Positions 1 through 8,430 of a DNA stretch of 37,649 nt are shown piece by piece. Source of the DNA: JAFARZ01 sp035651595 (lineage in GTDB: Bacteria > Actinomycetota > Actinomycetes > Streptosporangiales > Streptosporangiaceae). The notes under the pieces were generated by a model that was given only the letters and a program-made list of their open reading frames with translations, had not been told where the DNA came from and ran no database searches. Location: contig DASRFJ010000066.1 of the NCBI GenBank assembly GCA_035651595.1, positions 1 through 37,649 of the forward strand, read 5' to 3'. Numbering within the stretch: position 1 is the first letter of the stretch; each line of letters begins with the position of its first letter. Made by a program: the position numbers and the translations under genes.

Positions 1-89
1 CGCCCACTCGACGGCCCGCCCGCCCCCGCAGTCCGGCTGGGACTGGGCAGCCCAAGCCGTATCACGACATTTCGCCCGTTCCGGGCGCG

Positions 90-470
90 CCGGCAGGCGC
101 GCCAGATTATTGCGGACAGTTACCCTCCCGGATTGATCCTGCTGGCTTATTTCCAGGGCGTGCCCGGATCACCGGCCGCCGCCCGGCGGGTCAGCGGCAG
201 GCTCGATGGGCCTCGGTTAACGTGGCGGATTTGCCCTTCGTGGTAGCGGGACCCCTGGTTACGGGGGTCGATCCTCCACAAGGGGGAAATCGTCCACGTT
301 GCTGACGGGATTGCCGGTGCGCCCTATCCCAGCTGTCGCACAGTGCACTCCAGGCACAGGCAGCGCGCGGTCACGCCCCGCGGCCTGCCGGCGGCAGGCA
401 CGGCCACGCGCGCAATTCGCCAACAAGGTCCAGATCGGGGGGTAAGTGTCCGCAATATTCTGGCGCGCCT
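90..470. repeat. MITE-like element, copy 1 (complete)
   Basis: Non-coding element with terminal inverted repeats of about 50 bp. The left arm (about 95-145) reads GGCGCGCCAGATTATTGCGG then ACAGTTACCC; the right arm (about 420-470) is its near-perfect reverse complement, ending TGTCCGCAAT then ATTCTGGCGCGCCT. Between them, 219-300 forms a long hairpin: AACGTGG pairs with CCACGTT, with further pairing inward to a GACCCC/GGGGTC apex. A second, inverted copy at about 35880-36157 shares both the arm and the centre, so this is a mobile or formerly mobile repeat rather than a chance palindrome. No transposase and no clear target-site duplication is visible. Short peptides read from it (for example IIADTYPP) are not genes. 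Confidence 0.72.
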
Positions 471-701
471 GACGGTGCACCCCGGAATAACGTGAAATAT
501 CCGGCTCGGTCCGGTTTGGCTCGCCTGGCCGTGTCTGCTGTCTCCTGCGCGGGCTCGCTGGCGCTGGCGCTGCCGCTGGCGCTGGCGCTAGGCCGTGCGT
601 CCCGCCGCCAGGCGGTGCGTCTGGTGGCTCTCGAAGGCGCATCCCGAGGATGTCGAAAGACGCATGCGGGCTGCCTCTGGAATTACACCTTTAGGCGCCA
701 T

Positions 702-724
702 AGGAGGAAGTGATGCCGCTTTAG
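702..724 (+). promoter_or_regulatory. Possible leader mini-ORF with strong ribosome-binding site
   Basis: AGGAGG at 702-707 is followed at good spacing by ATG CCG CTT TAG (713-724), a three-codon reading frame that ends about 110 bases before the StrR-like gene. An open frame of 73 codons starting at GTG 492 ends at 711-713 and overlaps this ATG (TGATG). The stretch from about 670 to 830 is less GC-rich than its surroundings. A leader or attenuator for the downstream regulator is an inference; it could also be the relic of a truncated gene. Confidence 0.25.
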
Positions 725-832
725 TGGTAATCGTATTGCCTGCGTCAAGGGCCGCGATTAATGTTTCCTCGTGACGTCGCCGCTGGTTAATGAGGGGCGG
801 CTACCTGAAGTCGGTAAAGAGCGAGGATTTCT

Positions 833-1984
833 GTGACGGCTGAAATTCAGATAACGGCCGCGGAAAGCGGTTTTATTGGCGCCGCTGATTATGACGGTCT
901 AGACGCCATGAGCGGCATCGAGCATTTGCCGGAAACTGACGTCCAGGTGAGCTCTCTCGTGCCCGGGTTCTACCTGCGGCAAGCGGGGACCGACCCGGCT
1001 CACATCCGGCTGCTCGCCGATGCCGCGGGAACGACGAAGCTACCGCCGATCCTCGTCCAGGAAGGCAACTACCGGATCATCGACGGGATGCACCGGGTCG
1101 AGGCGGCCAAGCTGCGTGGCGAGGTGACCATTCGCGCGCGCCTCGTCGACTGCACGGACGGGGAAGCGCTTGTTCTCGCCATCAAGTCGAACGTCCTGCA
1201 CGGGCTGCCGCTCTCCAAGGCCGATCGCATTTCCGGGGCGAAACGCGTCCTGGCCGCGCATGCCGACTGGTCGGATCGCGCCGTGGCGGAGATCTCCGGA
1301 CTGAGCGCGAAGACCATTGCCTCGCTGCGGAACCGCGCCACCGACGACATGCAGTTCCGTGGCAAGCGACTCGGGCGCGACGGCAGGCGCAGGCCGCTGT
1401 CGGCCGCGGAAGGAAGAAAGCGTGCCGCCGCGTATATCGGCGCCCATCCGGAGGCGCCGCTGCGCGAGGTCGCCCGCGAGGCGGACGTGTCGCTGGGCAC
1501 CGTGCACGACGTGCGGGAGCGGCTGCGCCGCGGGTGGGACTGCGCGGCGCAGGAGCGCGGCCGGCAGCTGGCCATGGCGCCCCCCGTGCGGCCGGCCGGG
1601 GGCCTGTCCGCTCCGGTACCCGAGGGCTCTCCGCTGTCTCAGGGCTCGCTGCCTCTGAGTTCGCTGTCTCGGGGCCCGCTGGCGCAGAGTGCGCTGGCCC
1701 CGAGCCCGCTGCGTGCCCGGATCGGCAGGAACTCTCAGCCGCCGCTGGCCTGGCCGACGATCTCGGCGAAGCTAGCCGGTGACCCGGCGCTGAAGTACAC
1801 CGACGGCGGCCGGGCCTTCCTGCGCTGGATGGCCGCGCGCTCGACGAAGGCTGACGAATGGCGGGAGTTCATTGACGCCATACCGATGCACTGGCTGAGG
1901 GACGTCAGCCAGGTGGCGGAAACGATGAGCGCGGAGTGGCGCGAGTTCGCCGAGCGGCTCAGGAACCGGCACGCGGCAGTGTGA
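833..1984 (+). CDS. StrR/NovG-type ParB-fold transcriptional activator
   Basis: A DNA-binding regulator of 383 residues. Residues about 35-125 form a ParB/Spo0J N-terminal domain with the core motif DGMHRVEAA at 84-92. One helix-turn-helix follows (about 145-168, ending LSAKTIASLRNR) and a second lies at about 207-230 (LREVAREADVSLGTVHDV). A linker at about 258-292 consists of degenerate Ser/Leu/Pro repeats. A conserved C-terminal block (about 305-380) is rich in Trp. This order is known from the pathway-specific activators StrR, NovG and Tei15*, which switch on antibiotic clusters. The GTG start follows GCGAGGA at proper spacing. No biosynthetic genes are adjacent, so the target is unknown; it may act distantly or in development. 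The ParB segregation role is unlikely because parA is absent. Confidence 0.8.
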   Translation: MTAEIQITAAESGFIGAADYDGLDAMSGIEHLPETDVQVSSLVPGFYLRQAGTDPAHIRLLADAAGTTKLPPILVQEGNYRIIDGMHRVEAAKLRGEVTIRARLVDCTDGEALVLAIKSNVLHGLPLSKADRISGAKRVLAAHADWSDRAVAEISGLSAKTIASLRNRATDDMQFRGKRLGRDGRRRPLSAAEGRKRAAAYIGAHPEAPLREVAREADVSLGTVHDVRERLRRGWDCAAQERGRQLAMAPPVRPAGGLSAPVPEGSPLSQGSLPLSSLSRGPLAQSALAPSPLRARIGRNSQPPLAWPTISAKLAGDPALKYTDGGRAFLRWMAARSTKADEWREFIDAIPMHWLRDVSQVAETMSAEWREFAERLRNRHAAV

Positions 1985-2024
1985 CCCAGTATGAGCCAGC
2001 GTGGGACCCGGACCCGTGGATCCC

Positions 2025-2735
2025 TCAGGATTGGCCCGCCGGGGTGTCCGCGCTCGCGACGATCCGGCGCCTTGTGGCGGGGGACGGGCCAGGGCCGGCC
2101 CCGGCCGCTGGCAACGCGGCCTTGTTGACCGCGTCTATCCGGGAGACCGCGCCGAGCTTGACGAAGATGTTCCTGAGGTGCCGCTTGACCGTGGCCTCGG
2201 TCAGCGAGAGACGACTCGCGATCTGCCGGTTGCTGAGCGCCTCGCCCACCAGCCCGAGGACCTCGCGCTCGCGCGGTGACAGCGTTTCCGCGGCCGACGC
2301 GAGCTGGAGCGGGCGCAGGCTCTCCCGGGAGACGCCGAGTACCACCCGGTCATCGTCGGCGACGACCGCGCGGATCGCCGCCACGAGTTCCTGCCAGTGG
2401 ACGCTCTTCAGCAGGTAGCCCCGGATGCCCGCGCCGAGGAGCGCCTCGACGAGGTGCGGTCCCTCGTACATGCTGAGGATGACCACCCGGGACCGAGGCG
2501 AGCAATCGAGGATGCGGTGCACGGTGGTCGCCGCGTCGCCGCCTGGGATCTCGACGTCCAGCAGGACCACATCGGGTTGCGCATCCCCGGCGAGGGTGAC
2601 CGCGCTGTCGCTGTCGCTGGCCTGGCCGACCACCCGCATGTCGTCTTGCTTTTCGAGAATACCGCGCAACCCTTCGCAGACCAGCGCGTGGTCATCCACG
2701 AGGAGCACCGTAACGGGCTTCGTCTGGCCGGTCAT
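2025..2735 (-). CDS. NarL/FixJ-family response regulator, orphan
   Basis: A two-component response regulator of 236 residues. The receiver domain carries the acidic pair D14-D15, phospho-acceptor D60 (in VVLLDVEIPG), switch residue S88 and K110. A LuxR-type helix-turn-helix occupies about 150-212 (LSPREREVLGLV, then TEATVKRHLRNI). A 25-residue Pro/Ala-rich tail follows. No sensor histidine kinase lies on either side, so it is an orphan in this window. It converges on the StrR-like gene with 40 bases between the stops; co-regulation by the two is possible but not shown. The ATG start at 2735 has no obvious ribosome-binding site. Confidence 0.88.
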   Translation of the reverse strand: MTGQTKPVTVLLVDDHALVCEGLRGILEKQDDMRVVGQASDSDSAVTLAGDAQPDVVLLDVEIPGGDAATTVHRILDCSPRSRVVILSMYEGPHLVEALLGAGIRGYLLKSVHWQELVAAIRAVVADDDRVVLGVSRESLRPLQLASAAETLSPREREVLGLVGEALSNRQIASRLSLTEATVKRHLRNIFVKLGAVSRIDAVNKAALPAAGAGPGPSPATRRRIVASADTPAGQS

Positions 2736-3072
2736 CGCCGTGGACCGCGGCGCTTGCTGTGGGCCATACCATCCCCTTGGGCGTGTTTGCGGTTAACGTC
2801 CCGCACGCGGCTCGATTATCGCACGAGAGGGCCTTGACGACACGTCATGGCCGGTGCGGTGGATACGGTCGTCAGCTACAGATGCAATCCATGTGCACCC
2901 GTTTCGGTAATCGCGGACGGTACCCTGCCGTGTCAGCGCACAATTGACTCAACGCTCGAAAAGTGGCAAGCCTGGTGGTGAAGGAGGTAGCCGGCAACTC
3001 CAGATACCTCAGGGAGACAAAAGGGATTAAACTCCCCGTGCCAGGTGAGCACCCCGCCAGGGGCCGAGGAGA
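2736..3072. other. Intergenic region between divergent genes
   Basis: 337 bases that must contain the promoters of the leftward response regulator and the rightward GTPase operon. TTGACG at 2834-2839 and TTGACT at 2944-2949 resemble -35 boxes for the rightward operon, but neither has a convincing -10 at 16-18 bases. A ribosome-binding site GAGGAGA lies just before ATG 3073. A short match to the MITE-like arm (TCGCGGACGGTACCC, about 2909) is too weak to count as a copy. Confidence 0.4.
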
Positions 3073-5226
3073 ATGATGGATAGTCAGGGCGTGGCATCGT
3101 CGTCGATGCCAGATGCCGATACCTCTGTGGCTGACGAGCTGCATGACCCTGATGTGGATGGAGTGACCAGTGAGGTGGCGGACGGTGGTGATGGTCGGGG
3201 CCGAAGCGGGGATGACACCATAGTGATGACTGCCCCGGGTCACCATTCCGCTACTGACAGTTCTCGGCGCGCGCCCGAACAAGCGCCTGAGCAAGCGCCT
3301 GAGCAAGCGCCTGAGCCCGAGTCGGCACGCGAACCCGAGTCCGCGCGGGAGCCACAGCAGGCGCCTCAGCTCGGCCAGGCGGCCGAAGCCGAACCCGAGC
3401 CCAAGCAAGCGGCCGGGCCCGAACCCGAGCCCGTGCCCGAGCCTGAATCCGAACCTCAACCTGAGCCCGAGCGTGAGCAGCAGCCTCAGCCGCACGTCCG
3501 CGTGGACGCGCGCCTTCTCGAGGCCGCTCTGCTCAACCTCAGAAAGCGGATCGCCGCCATCCCGCTCGTCTTCGAGATCGACGGCTCCGACGAGGTCAAG
3601 ACCGAACGCGCCAAGCTCCTCAGCCAGATTGACGACTACCTGCTGCCGCGGGTCCGCAGGTCCGCCGCGCCCGTCCTGGTCGCGCTCGTCGGCTCCACCG
3701 GCGCGGGCAAGTCCACCCTGATCAACAGCATCGTCGGTACCAAGGTCAGCGCGACCGGCGTACGCAGGCCCACCACGAACAGTCCGGTGCTGGCCTGCCA
3801 CCCGGACGACATCGACTGGTTCGCGGAGAACAACTTCCTGCCGACCCTGCCCCGGGTTCGCCAGGAGGGCCTGGCCCGCCCGGGCCGGGACGGCCTGCTG
3901 GTGCTGGCCGCCAGCGAGGGCATGCCGCGCGGCATCGCGCTGCTGGACACCCCGGACATCGATTCGGTGGTGAAGGCGCACCACGAGTTCGCTTACCAGT
4001 TCCTCGACGCCTCCGACCTGTGGCTGTTCATGACCAGTTCCAGCCGGTACGCGGACGGCCCGGTATGGGAGATCCTCCAGCACGCCAGGGAGCGGCGTGC
4101 CGCGCTCGGGGTCGTGCTGTCCCGGGTCCCGCAGAGCCACCGCGGCGAACTGGTGGACCACTTCGAGGCGATGCTCGACGCGAACGGCATCACAGCCGAC
4201 GACCGGTTCGTGATCCCCGAGATCCCGCTGCTGGACGGCATGCTGCCGCCGGACGCCTACCAGGAGATCCGCAACTGGCTGGCCGACACCGCCAGCAAGT
4301 CGGACAGAAGGGTGGCGGTGCTCACCCAGACGATGTCTGGCGTGCTGGACACCTTCAAGACCCGGGTGCCGAGGGTCGCTGCCCACGTCGAGGCGCAGGT
4401 CGTGCTGCGTGCCGAGCTCAAGCGCCTGGCCGCGGACGCGTACCAGCAGGCGCTGGCCCAGACCCGCAAGGGCCTGCAGGACGGCGTGCTGCTCCAGGGC
4501 GAGGTGCTGGCCCGCTGGCAGGACTGCGTGGCAAGCGGCGACCTCCGCCGCCGTGGCCAGGGCGCCAGGCCCGGTCCCGCCAAGCAGAAGCAGCCGCGCA
4601 AGGGCCGCCGGGCTCGCCGCGGCCCGCAGCGGATCGCCGCGCTCAACGTGGCGCTGCGCTCGGCCCTGGAGTCCTTCGTGGTGTCCTTGGCCGACCGGGC
4701 CGCCGAACAGGTGCAGGCCCGCTGGCGGGCCACCCCGGCCGGTGCCCTGCTGCTCGCCGACGCCGCCGCGGAGCGGGCGAGGAATCAGCAGGTCAACGCC
4801 GTTTATGAATCCGCCTTCGGCGAGCATCCGTACCATGCGCCCGCCGGACTCGCCGGGCGCTCGTCGTCGGACTTCCCGCTGCGTACCGCGCGGGCGGTCG
4901 CCGCCTGGCAGGACAGCGTGAGCCAGCTCCTTCCCGACCGCAACCCGGAGGCGCTCGGCCTGATCCTGACCACCGCGATGCTCGCCGAGGGAGCCGACGA
5001 GCCGGTCGCCGTCGAGGCGCGCGGCCTCCTGGCCGGCCCCGCCGACCCCGCCAGCGAAGAAAGCGTGCTCGCCAAGGCCCGCGCCGACCTGCTGGATCAC
5101 ATTCGGCTCCTGTACGACGAGGAGATGCTGGGCTTTGACGCGGTGATCGAGTCCGCCGGACCGTGCGACGACGTCGCGGCGATCCGCCTCTACCAGGCCG
5201 AATACTCACTGGAGGCGGTCAGATGA
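3073..5226 (+). CDS. Dynamin-like GTPase, first of pair (DynA-like)
   Basis: A 717-residue protein. Residues 1-140 are acidic and disordered, with Glu/Pro/Gln/Ala repeats. A GTPase domain follows: P-loop GSTGAGKST at 207-215, the G2 region TGVRRPTT at 228-235 and G3 DTPD at 292-295. The remainder is helical with basic and Ala-rich stretches (about 490-520 is Arg/Lys-rich) and has no clear membrane segment. Paired GTPases of this kind in Streptomyces (DynA/DynB) stabilise FtsZ rings in sporulation septa; the pairing and the membrane anchor on only the second partner match that arrangement, but orthology is inferred. The start follows GAGGAGA. Its stop overlaps the next start (ATGA), so the two are translationally coupled. 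Confidence 0.78.
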   Translation: MMDSQGVASSSMPDADTSVADELHDPDVDGVTSEVADGGDGRGRSGDDTIVMTAPGHHSATDSSRRAPEQAPEQAPEQAPEPESAREPESAREPQQAPQLGQAAEAEPEPKQAAGPEPEPVPEPESEPQPEPEREQQPQPHVRVDARLLEAALLNLRKRIAAIPLVFEIDGSDEVKTERAKLLSQIDDYLLPRVRRSAAPVLVALVGSTGAGKSTLINSIVGTKVSATGVRRPTTNSPVLACHPDDIDWFAENNFLPTLPRVRQEGLARPGRDGLLVLAASEGMPRGIALLDTPDIDSVVKAHHEFAYQFLDASDLWLFMTSSSRYADGPVWEILQHARERRAALGVVLSRVPQSHRGELVDHFEAMLDANGITADDRFVIPEIPLLDGMLPPDAYQEIRNWLADTASKSDRRVAVLTQTMSGVLDTFKTRVPRVAAHVEAQVVLRAELKRLAADAYQQALAQTRKGLQDGVLLQGEVLARWQDCVASGDLRRRGQGARPGPAKQKQPRKGRRARRGPQRIAALNVALRSALESFVVSLADRAAEQVQARWRATPAGALLLADAAAERARNQQVNAVYESAFGEHPYHAPAGLAGRSSSDFPLRTARAVAAWQDSVSQLLPDRNPEALGLILTTAMLAEGADEPVAVEARGLLAGPADPASEESVLAKARADLLDHIRLLYDEEMLGFDAVIESAGPCDDVAAIRLYQAEYSLEAVR
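3287..3480 (+). repeat. Glu/Pro/Gln-coding tandem repeats in GTPase N-terminus
   Basis: Units of 12 bases (GAGCAAGCGCCT) occur in tandem at about 3287-3315 and encode EQAP. Variants encoding EPESAR and EPEP continue to about 3480. These in-frame repeats lie in the disordered N-terminal extension and are likely to vary in copy number between strains. Confidence 0.75.
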
Positions 5227-7133
5227 CCGTGACGAGCAGCACCACGAGCGGCGACGTCACGACCCGCCTGGCCGCGCTGGCCGAGCTCACCCGCCTCGGC
5301 ATGGCGCGGGCGGCCGCCGACGGCCCCGGCTTCGACCCGGCCCTGCTCAAGGACGCGGAGCAACTGCTGCGCCGGTCCGGCGAGCGGATGCGGATGTCCG
5401 CGACGCACACCGTGGTGGCGCTGGCCGGCGGCACCGGCAGCGGCAAGTCCTCGTTGTTCAACGCGCTTTCCGGCGCCACCTTCTCGCCCACGGGCGTGAC
5501 CAGGCCGACGACCAGGCACTCGCACGCGTGTGTGTGGGGAATGGAGGGCGCGGCTCCGCTGCTCGACTGGCTGGGCGTGCAGCGGCGGCACCGGTATGCC
5601 CGGGCCAGCGCCCTGGACGAGGGCGAGACCAGCCTGAACGGCCTGCTGCTGCTCGACCTGCCGGATCACGACTCGGTGGTGTCCGGCTCCGCGGCGCTGG
5701 TGGATCGCCTGGTCAAGCTCGCCGACATGCTCATCTGGGTGCTCGACCCGCTGAAGTACGCCGACGCCGCGGTGCACCAGCGCTACCTGGTCCCGCTGGC
5801 CGGGCACTCCGCGGTGACCAGCGTCGTGCTGAACCAGTCGGACACGCTGAGCCCGGAAGAGGTCGACGACTGCGCCGCCGACCTGCGTCGTCTCCTCGAC
5901 GCCGAAGGCCTGCTGGACACCCAGGTCCTGGTCACCTCCGCCACCACCGGGGCAGGCCTGGACGAGCTGAAGGCCGTCCTCGCGGTCGCGGTCGCCGCCC
6001 GCCACGCGGCCAGCGACCGGATCGCCGCGGACATCGACGTGCTGCTCGACCGCTTCGCGGTGTATTCGGGCGAGCCGCTGGCCGGCGTGCCTCCCGTCGA
6101 GCGAGCCACGCTGATCGCGGCGCAGGGGGCCGCGGACGCCGACGACGGCACCCGCGACGTACCGCCCTGGGAGCTGTGGGCCGAGGAGGAAGCCGCCGAG
6201 GAGCCGGAGGCCCCGTCGCTGCCCCCGTGGGAGGTGGCGGGCGCGGAGGACTGGAGCCCACCGTCCTCGCTGAACGGCCATGCCGCGCCGGCTTCCCGCC
6301 CGCCCTGGGAGGACGCGACGTCGGCGGATGTTCCCGCGCTCGATCCGGTCAGCTTCGTACCGACCGCGCCAGCGGCCGCGCTGACCGTCGCGTTCGAGAA
6401 GGCGGCGGGCATGTCCGCGGTGACCGAGACACTGCATGGCGCCCGGGAGCGCATCGCGTTGCGCTACGTCGGCTGGCCGCTCGGCCGGTTCCTCCGGCCC
6501 GGGCACGCACCGGCTGGCCGCGCGTCCGGCAGGCAGCCCGAGCAGGCCGGCCCTCAGCAGGCGCAGCGCTCGGACATCGACAACGCGATCACCGCGTTCG
6601 CGGACGCGCTGGTCACCGACGAGCACGGCGGCACCGGGCTGCCCGAGCCGTGGTCGCAGACGGTCAGGGACGCGGCCCGCTCCCGGGCCGGCCACGCGCA
6701 GGAGGCCCTCGGCGCGGCCGTGACCCGCGGCCTGCCGCCCCGCGACAGGATCACTCCCTGGTGGCGGCTGGTCGCGATGGCGCAGTGGCTGCTGCTCCTG
6801 CTCGTGGCGGCCGGCGTTGCCTGGATCGGGGTGATCCTCGCCTACGGCCAGTTCCACGTGGCACGCAAGGCGCCGTCGTCCCTGGTCAACGACCTGTCGC
6901 TGATCCCGTGGCTGATCGTCATGGTGGTCGCGCTGCTGCTGCTCGGTTCGCTGATCTCGTCGTGGTGCCAGAACATGGTGATCCTCGCCGCCGACCGCGA
7001 ACACGACCAGGCGGTGCAGACGATCCGCTCCCGCATCGAGACCGTGACAAGGGAACTCGTCCTCGTCCCCACCGGCAAGGAACTGACGGACTACGAGCGC
7101 TTCCGCACCGAACTAGCCGCCGCCAGACCCTAA
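5223..7133 (+). CDS. Dynamin-like GTPase with two C-terminal membrane segments (DynB-like)
   Basis: A 636-residue protein starting at the ATG that overlaps the previous stop. The GTPase domain carries P-loop GGTGSGKSS at 69-77, GVTRPTT (G2) at 91-97, DLPDHDS (G3) at 145-151 and NQSD as G4. Residues about 300-400 are a Pro/Trp/Glu-rich linker with repeated PPWE-type motifs (PPWELW, PPWEVA, PPWEDA). Two hydrophobic segments at about 518-541 and 560-580 form a hairpin in the membrane, followed by a helical tail. It probably anchors the first GTPase at the membrane; in Streptomyces the membrane-bound partner of such a pair acts at sporulation septa. The function is inferred from architecture and gene pairing. 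Confidence 0.8.
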   Translation: MTVTSSTTSGDVTTRLAALAELTRLGMARAAADGPGFDPALLKDAEQLLRRSGERMRMSATHTVVALAGGTGSGKSSLFNALSGATFSPTGVTRPTTRHSHACVWGMEGAAPLLDWLGVQRRHRYARASALDEGETSLNGLLLLDLPDHDSVVSGSAALVDRLVKLADMLIWVLDPLKYADAAVHQRYLVPLAGHSAVTSVVLNQSDTLSPEEVDDCAADLRRLLDAEGLLDTQVLVTSATTGAGLDELKAVLAVAVAARHAASDRIAADIDVLLDRFAVYSGEPLAGVPPVERATLIAAQGAADADDGTRDVPPWELWAEEEAAEEPEAPSLPPWEVAGAEDWSPPSSLNGHAAPASRPPWEDATSADVPALDPVSFVPTAPAAALTVAFEKAAGMSAVTETLHGARERIALRYVGWPLGRFLRPGHAPAGRASGRQPEQAGPQQAQRSDIDNAITAFADALVTDEHGGTGLPEPWSQTVRDAARSRAGHAQEALGAAVTRGLPPRDRITPWWRLVAMAQWLLLLLVAAGVAWIGVILAYGQFHVARKAPSSLVNDLSLIPWLIVMVVALLLLGSLISSWCQNMVILAADREHDQAVQTIRSRIETVTRELVLVPTGKELTDYERFRTELAAARP

Positions 7134-7212
7134 CCTCCGCCGCGCCCGCCACCGCTAGCCCTCCCGCGAGTGTTACTGCCGCGACCTGAGTGACGGATGG
7201 GGCACCTTATAT

Positions 7213-7284
7213 GTCAGAAAAGTGCTTCGTGGCAGGAAAGGTGTCAGATATGGCACCTTTTTCAACACAGAGCACTTTTCTAAC
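7213..7284. terminator. Nested inverted repeats downstream of GTPase operon
   Basis: An unusually AT-rich island. The outer arms are GTCAGAAAAGTGCT (7213-7226) and AGCACTTTTCTAAC (7271-7284), with one mismatch. The inner arms are AAAGGTG (7237-7243) and CACCTTT (7254-7260), the latter running into more T. It could end transcription of the GTPase operon, but the nested design and composition are atypical for a simple terminator. Confidence 0.5.
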
Positions 7285-7433
7285 ACGGGAGGTGGTCGCC
7301 GCGGCCGGACATGCGGCGCAAATCGGGCAGGCGACGGGCCGGTTCGGTCGTCGCGGGCGCCTCGGCAGGCCAACGTCGCACATCGGCACCCAAGACGCCG
7401 CCGATCAGGGCCGCGCTAGGCCGATTTGAGCGG

Positions 7434-7469
7434 TTGATGCGGTCCCGACTGCGCTGTAATCTTGTAATC
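7434..7469 (+). promoter_or_regulatory. Promoter of HtrA-like gene (probably leaderless)
   Basis: TTGATG (7434-7439), a 17-base spacer and TAATCT (7457-7462) form a good sigma-70-type promoter. The expected transcription start, seven bases downstream, falls on the ATG at 7470. No ribosome-binding site precedes that ATG, so the messenger is probably leaderless. This also decides the start codon. Confidence 0.6.
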
Positions 7470-8381
7470 ATGGTAATGGACGCGTACTCGCGGATCGTTT
7501 CCGGCGTGGCCGCGAAGCTCACCCCCAAAGTGGCCAGCCTGCGGGTACCGCATCTGGGGCGCGAAGGCCTGGGGTCGGGGGTCGTATTCACCGGAGACGG
7601 CTTCGTGCTCACGAACGCGCACGTGGTGGGCGGCGCGTCCGGCGGCACCGCCCAGTTTTCCGACGGGACCGAGGCGACGTTCACCGTGGTCGGCGCCGAT
7701 CCGCTCTCCGACCTCGCGGTGATCAGGGCGAACGGCACGACCCCGGATCCGGCCGAACTGGGCGAGGCCGACCAGCTCGTCGTCGGCCAGCTCGTGGTCG
7801 CTGTCGGCAATCCGCTCGGCCTGGCCGGCTCGGTCACCGCTGGCGTGGTCAGCGCGCTCGGCCGCTCGCTGCCGGCCCGCGGCCGGCTGATCGAGGACGT
7901 GATCCAGACCGACGCGGCGCTCAACCCGGGCAATTCGGGCGGCGCCCTCGCCGACTCGGACGCGCGCGTCGTCGGCATCAACACCGCGGTGGCCGGCGTC
8001 GGCCTGGGCATGGCCGTCCCGGTGAACGCGACGACCCGCCGGATCATCTCCGCGCTGATGCAGGACGGCCGGGTGCGCCGCGCCTACCTGGGCCTGGTCA
8101 CGATGCCAGGTCCGGTGCCGACCGCCTGGCGCGAGCGGCTCGGCCGGACCACCGGCCTGCTCGTCTCCGAGGCGGTCCGCGGCGGACCGGCCGAACACGC
8201 CGGCCTCAGGCGCGGCGACCTGCTGCTGACCGCCGGCGGCAAGCCGGTCGCGACCGCACAGGACCTCCAGCGCCTGATGTTCGCCGACGCGATCGGCCGC
8301 CCGATGCCGATCACGGTCATGCGCAACGGCGCCCTGGTCGACGTCATCGCCGAGCCCGCAGAGCTGGTCGCGACCGCCTAG
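7470..8381 (+). CDS. HtrA-like trypsin-fold serine protease with PDZ domain
   Basis: 303 residues. The catalytic triad is H51 (TNAHVV), D81 (LSDLAVI) and S156 (NPGNSGGAL); an oxyanion region and a PDZ domain (about 215-300, with GLRRGDLLLTAGG) follow. Family members degrade or chaperone damaged proteins, usually outside the membrane. Unlike most actinobacterial HtrA proteins, this one shows no signal peptide or membrane segment, so it may be cytoplasmic or released by an unknown route. The start at 7470 is chosen because a leaderless promoter ends there; the frame is open upstream to 7311, but that stretch is not protein-like. ATG 7476 is an alternative. Confidence 0.88.
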   Translation: MVMDAYSRIVSGVAAKLTPKVASLRVPHLGREGLGSGVVFTGDGFVLTNAHVVGGASGGTAQFSDGTEATFTVVGADPLSDLAVIRANGTTPDPAELGEADQLVVGQLVVAVGNPLGLAGSVTAGVVSALGRSLPARGRLIEDVIQTDAALNPGNSGGALADSDARVVGINTAVAGVGLGMAVPVNATTRRIISALMQDGRVRRAYLGLVTMPGPVPTAWRERLGRTTGLLVSEAVRGGPAEHAGLRRGDLLLTAGGKPVATAQDLQRLMFADAIGRPMPITVMRNGALVDVIAEPAELVATA

Positions 8382-8430
8382 TGCGCGGCCGGCCCTGCCC
8401 GCCTGCCCGCCGGTGCGGAATGATGTGGGC

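Noticed and set aside
259..642. Open frame on the minus strand across the first repeat element
   Set aside because: Composition is Arg/Pro/Ala noise, it includes the repeat arm read as IADTYPP, and the same peptide arises wherever the arm occurs.
2900..2925. Short match to the MITE-like arm (TCGCGGACGGTACCC)
   Set aside because: Several mismatches, no partner arm and no neighbouring element sequence; chance cannot be excluded.
2872..5100. Very long minus-strand open frame opposite the first GTPase
   Set aside because: Mirror frame of a GC-rich gene; the plus strand has the GTPase motifs and a ribosome-binding site.
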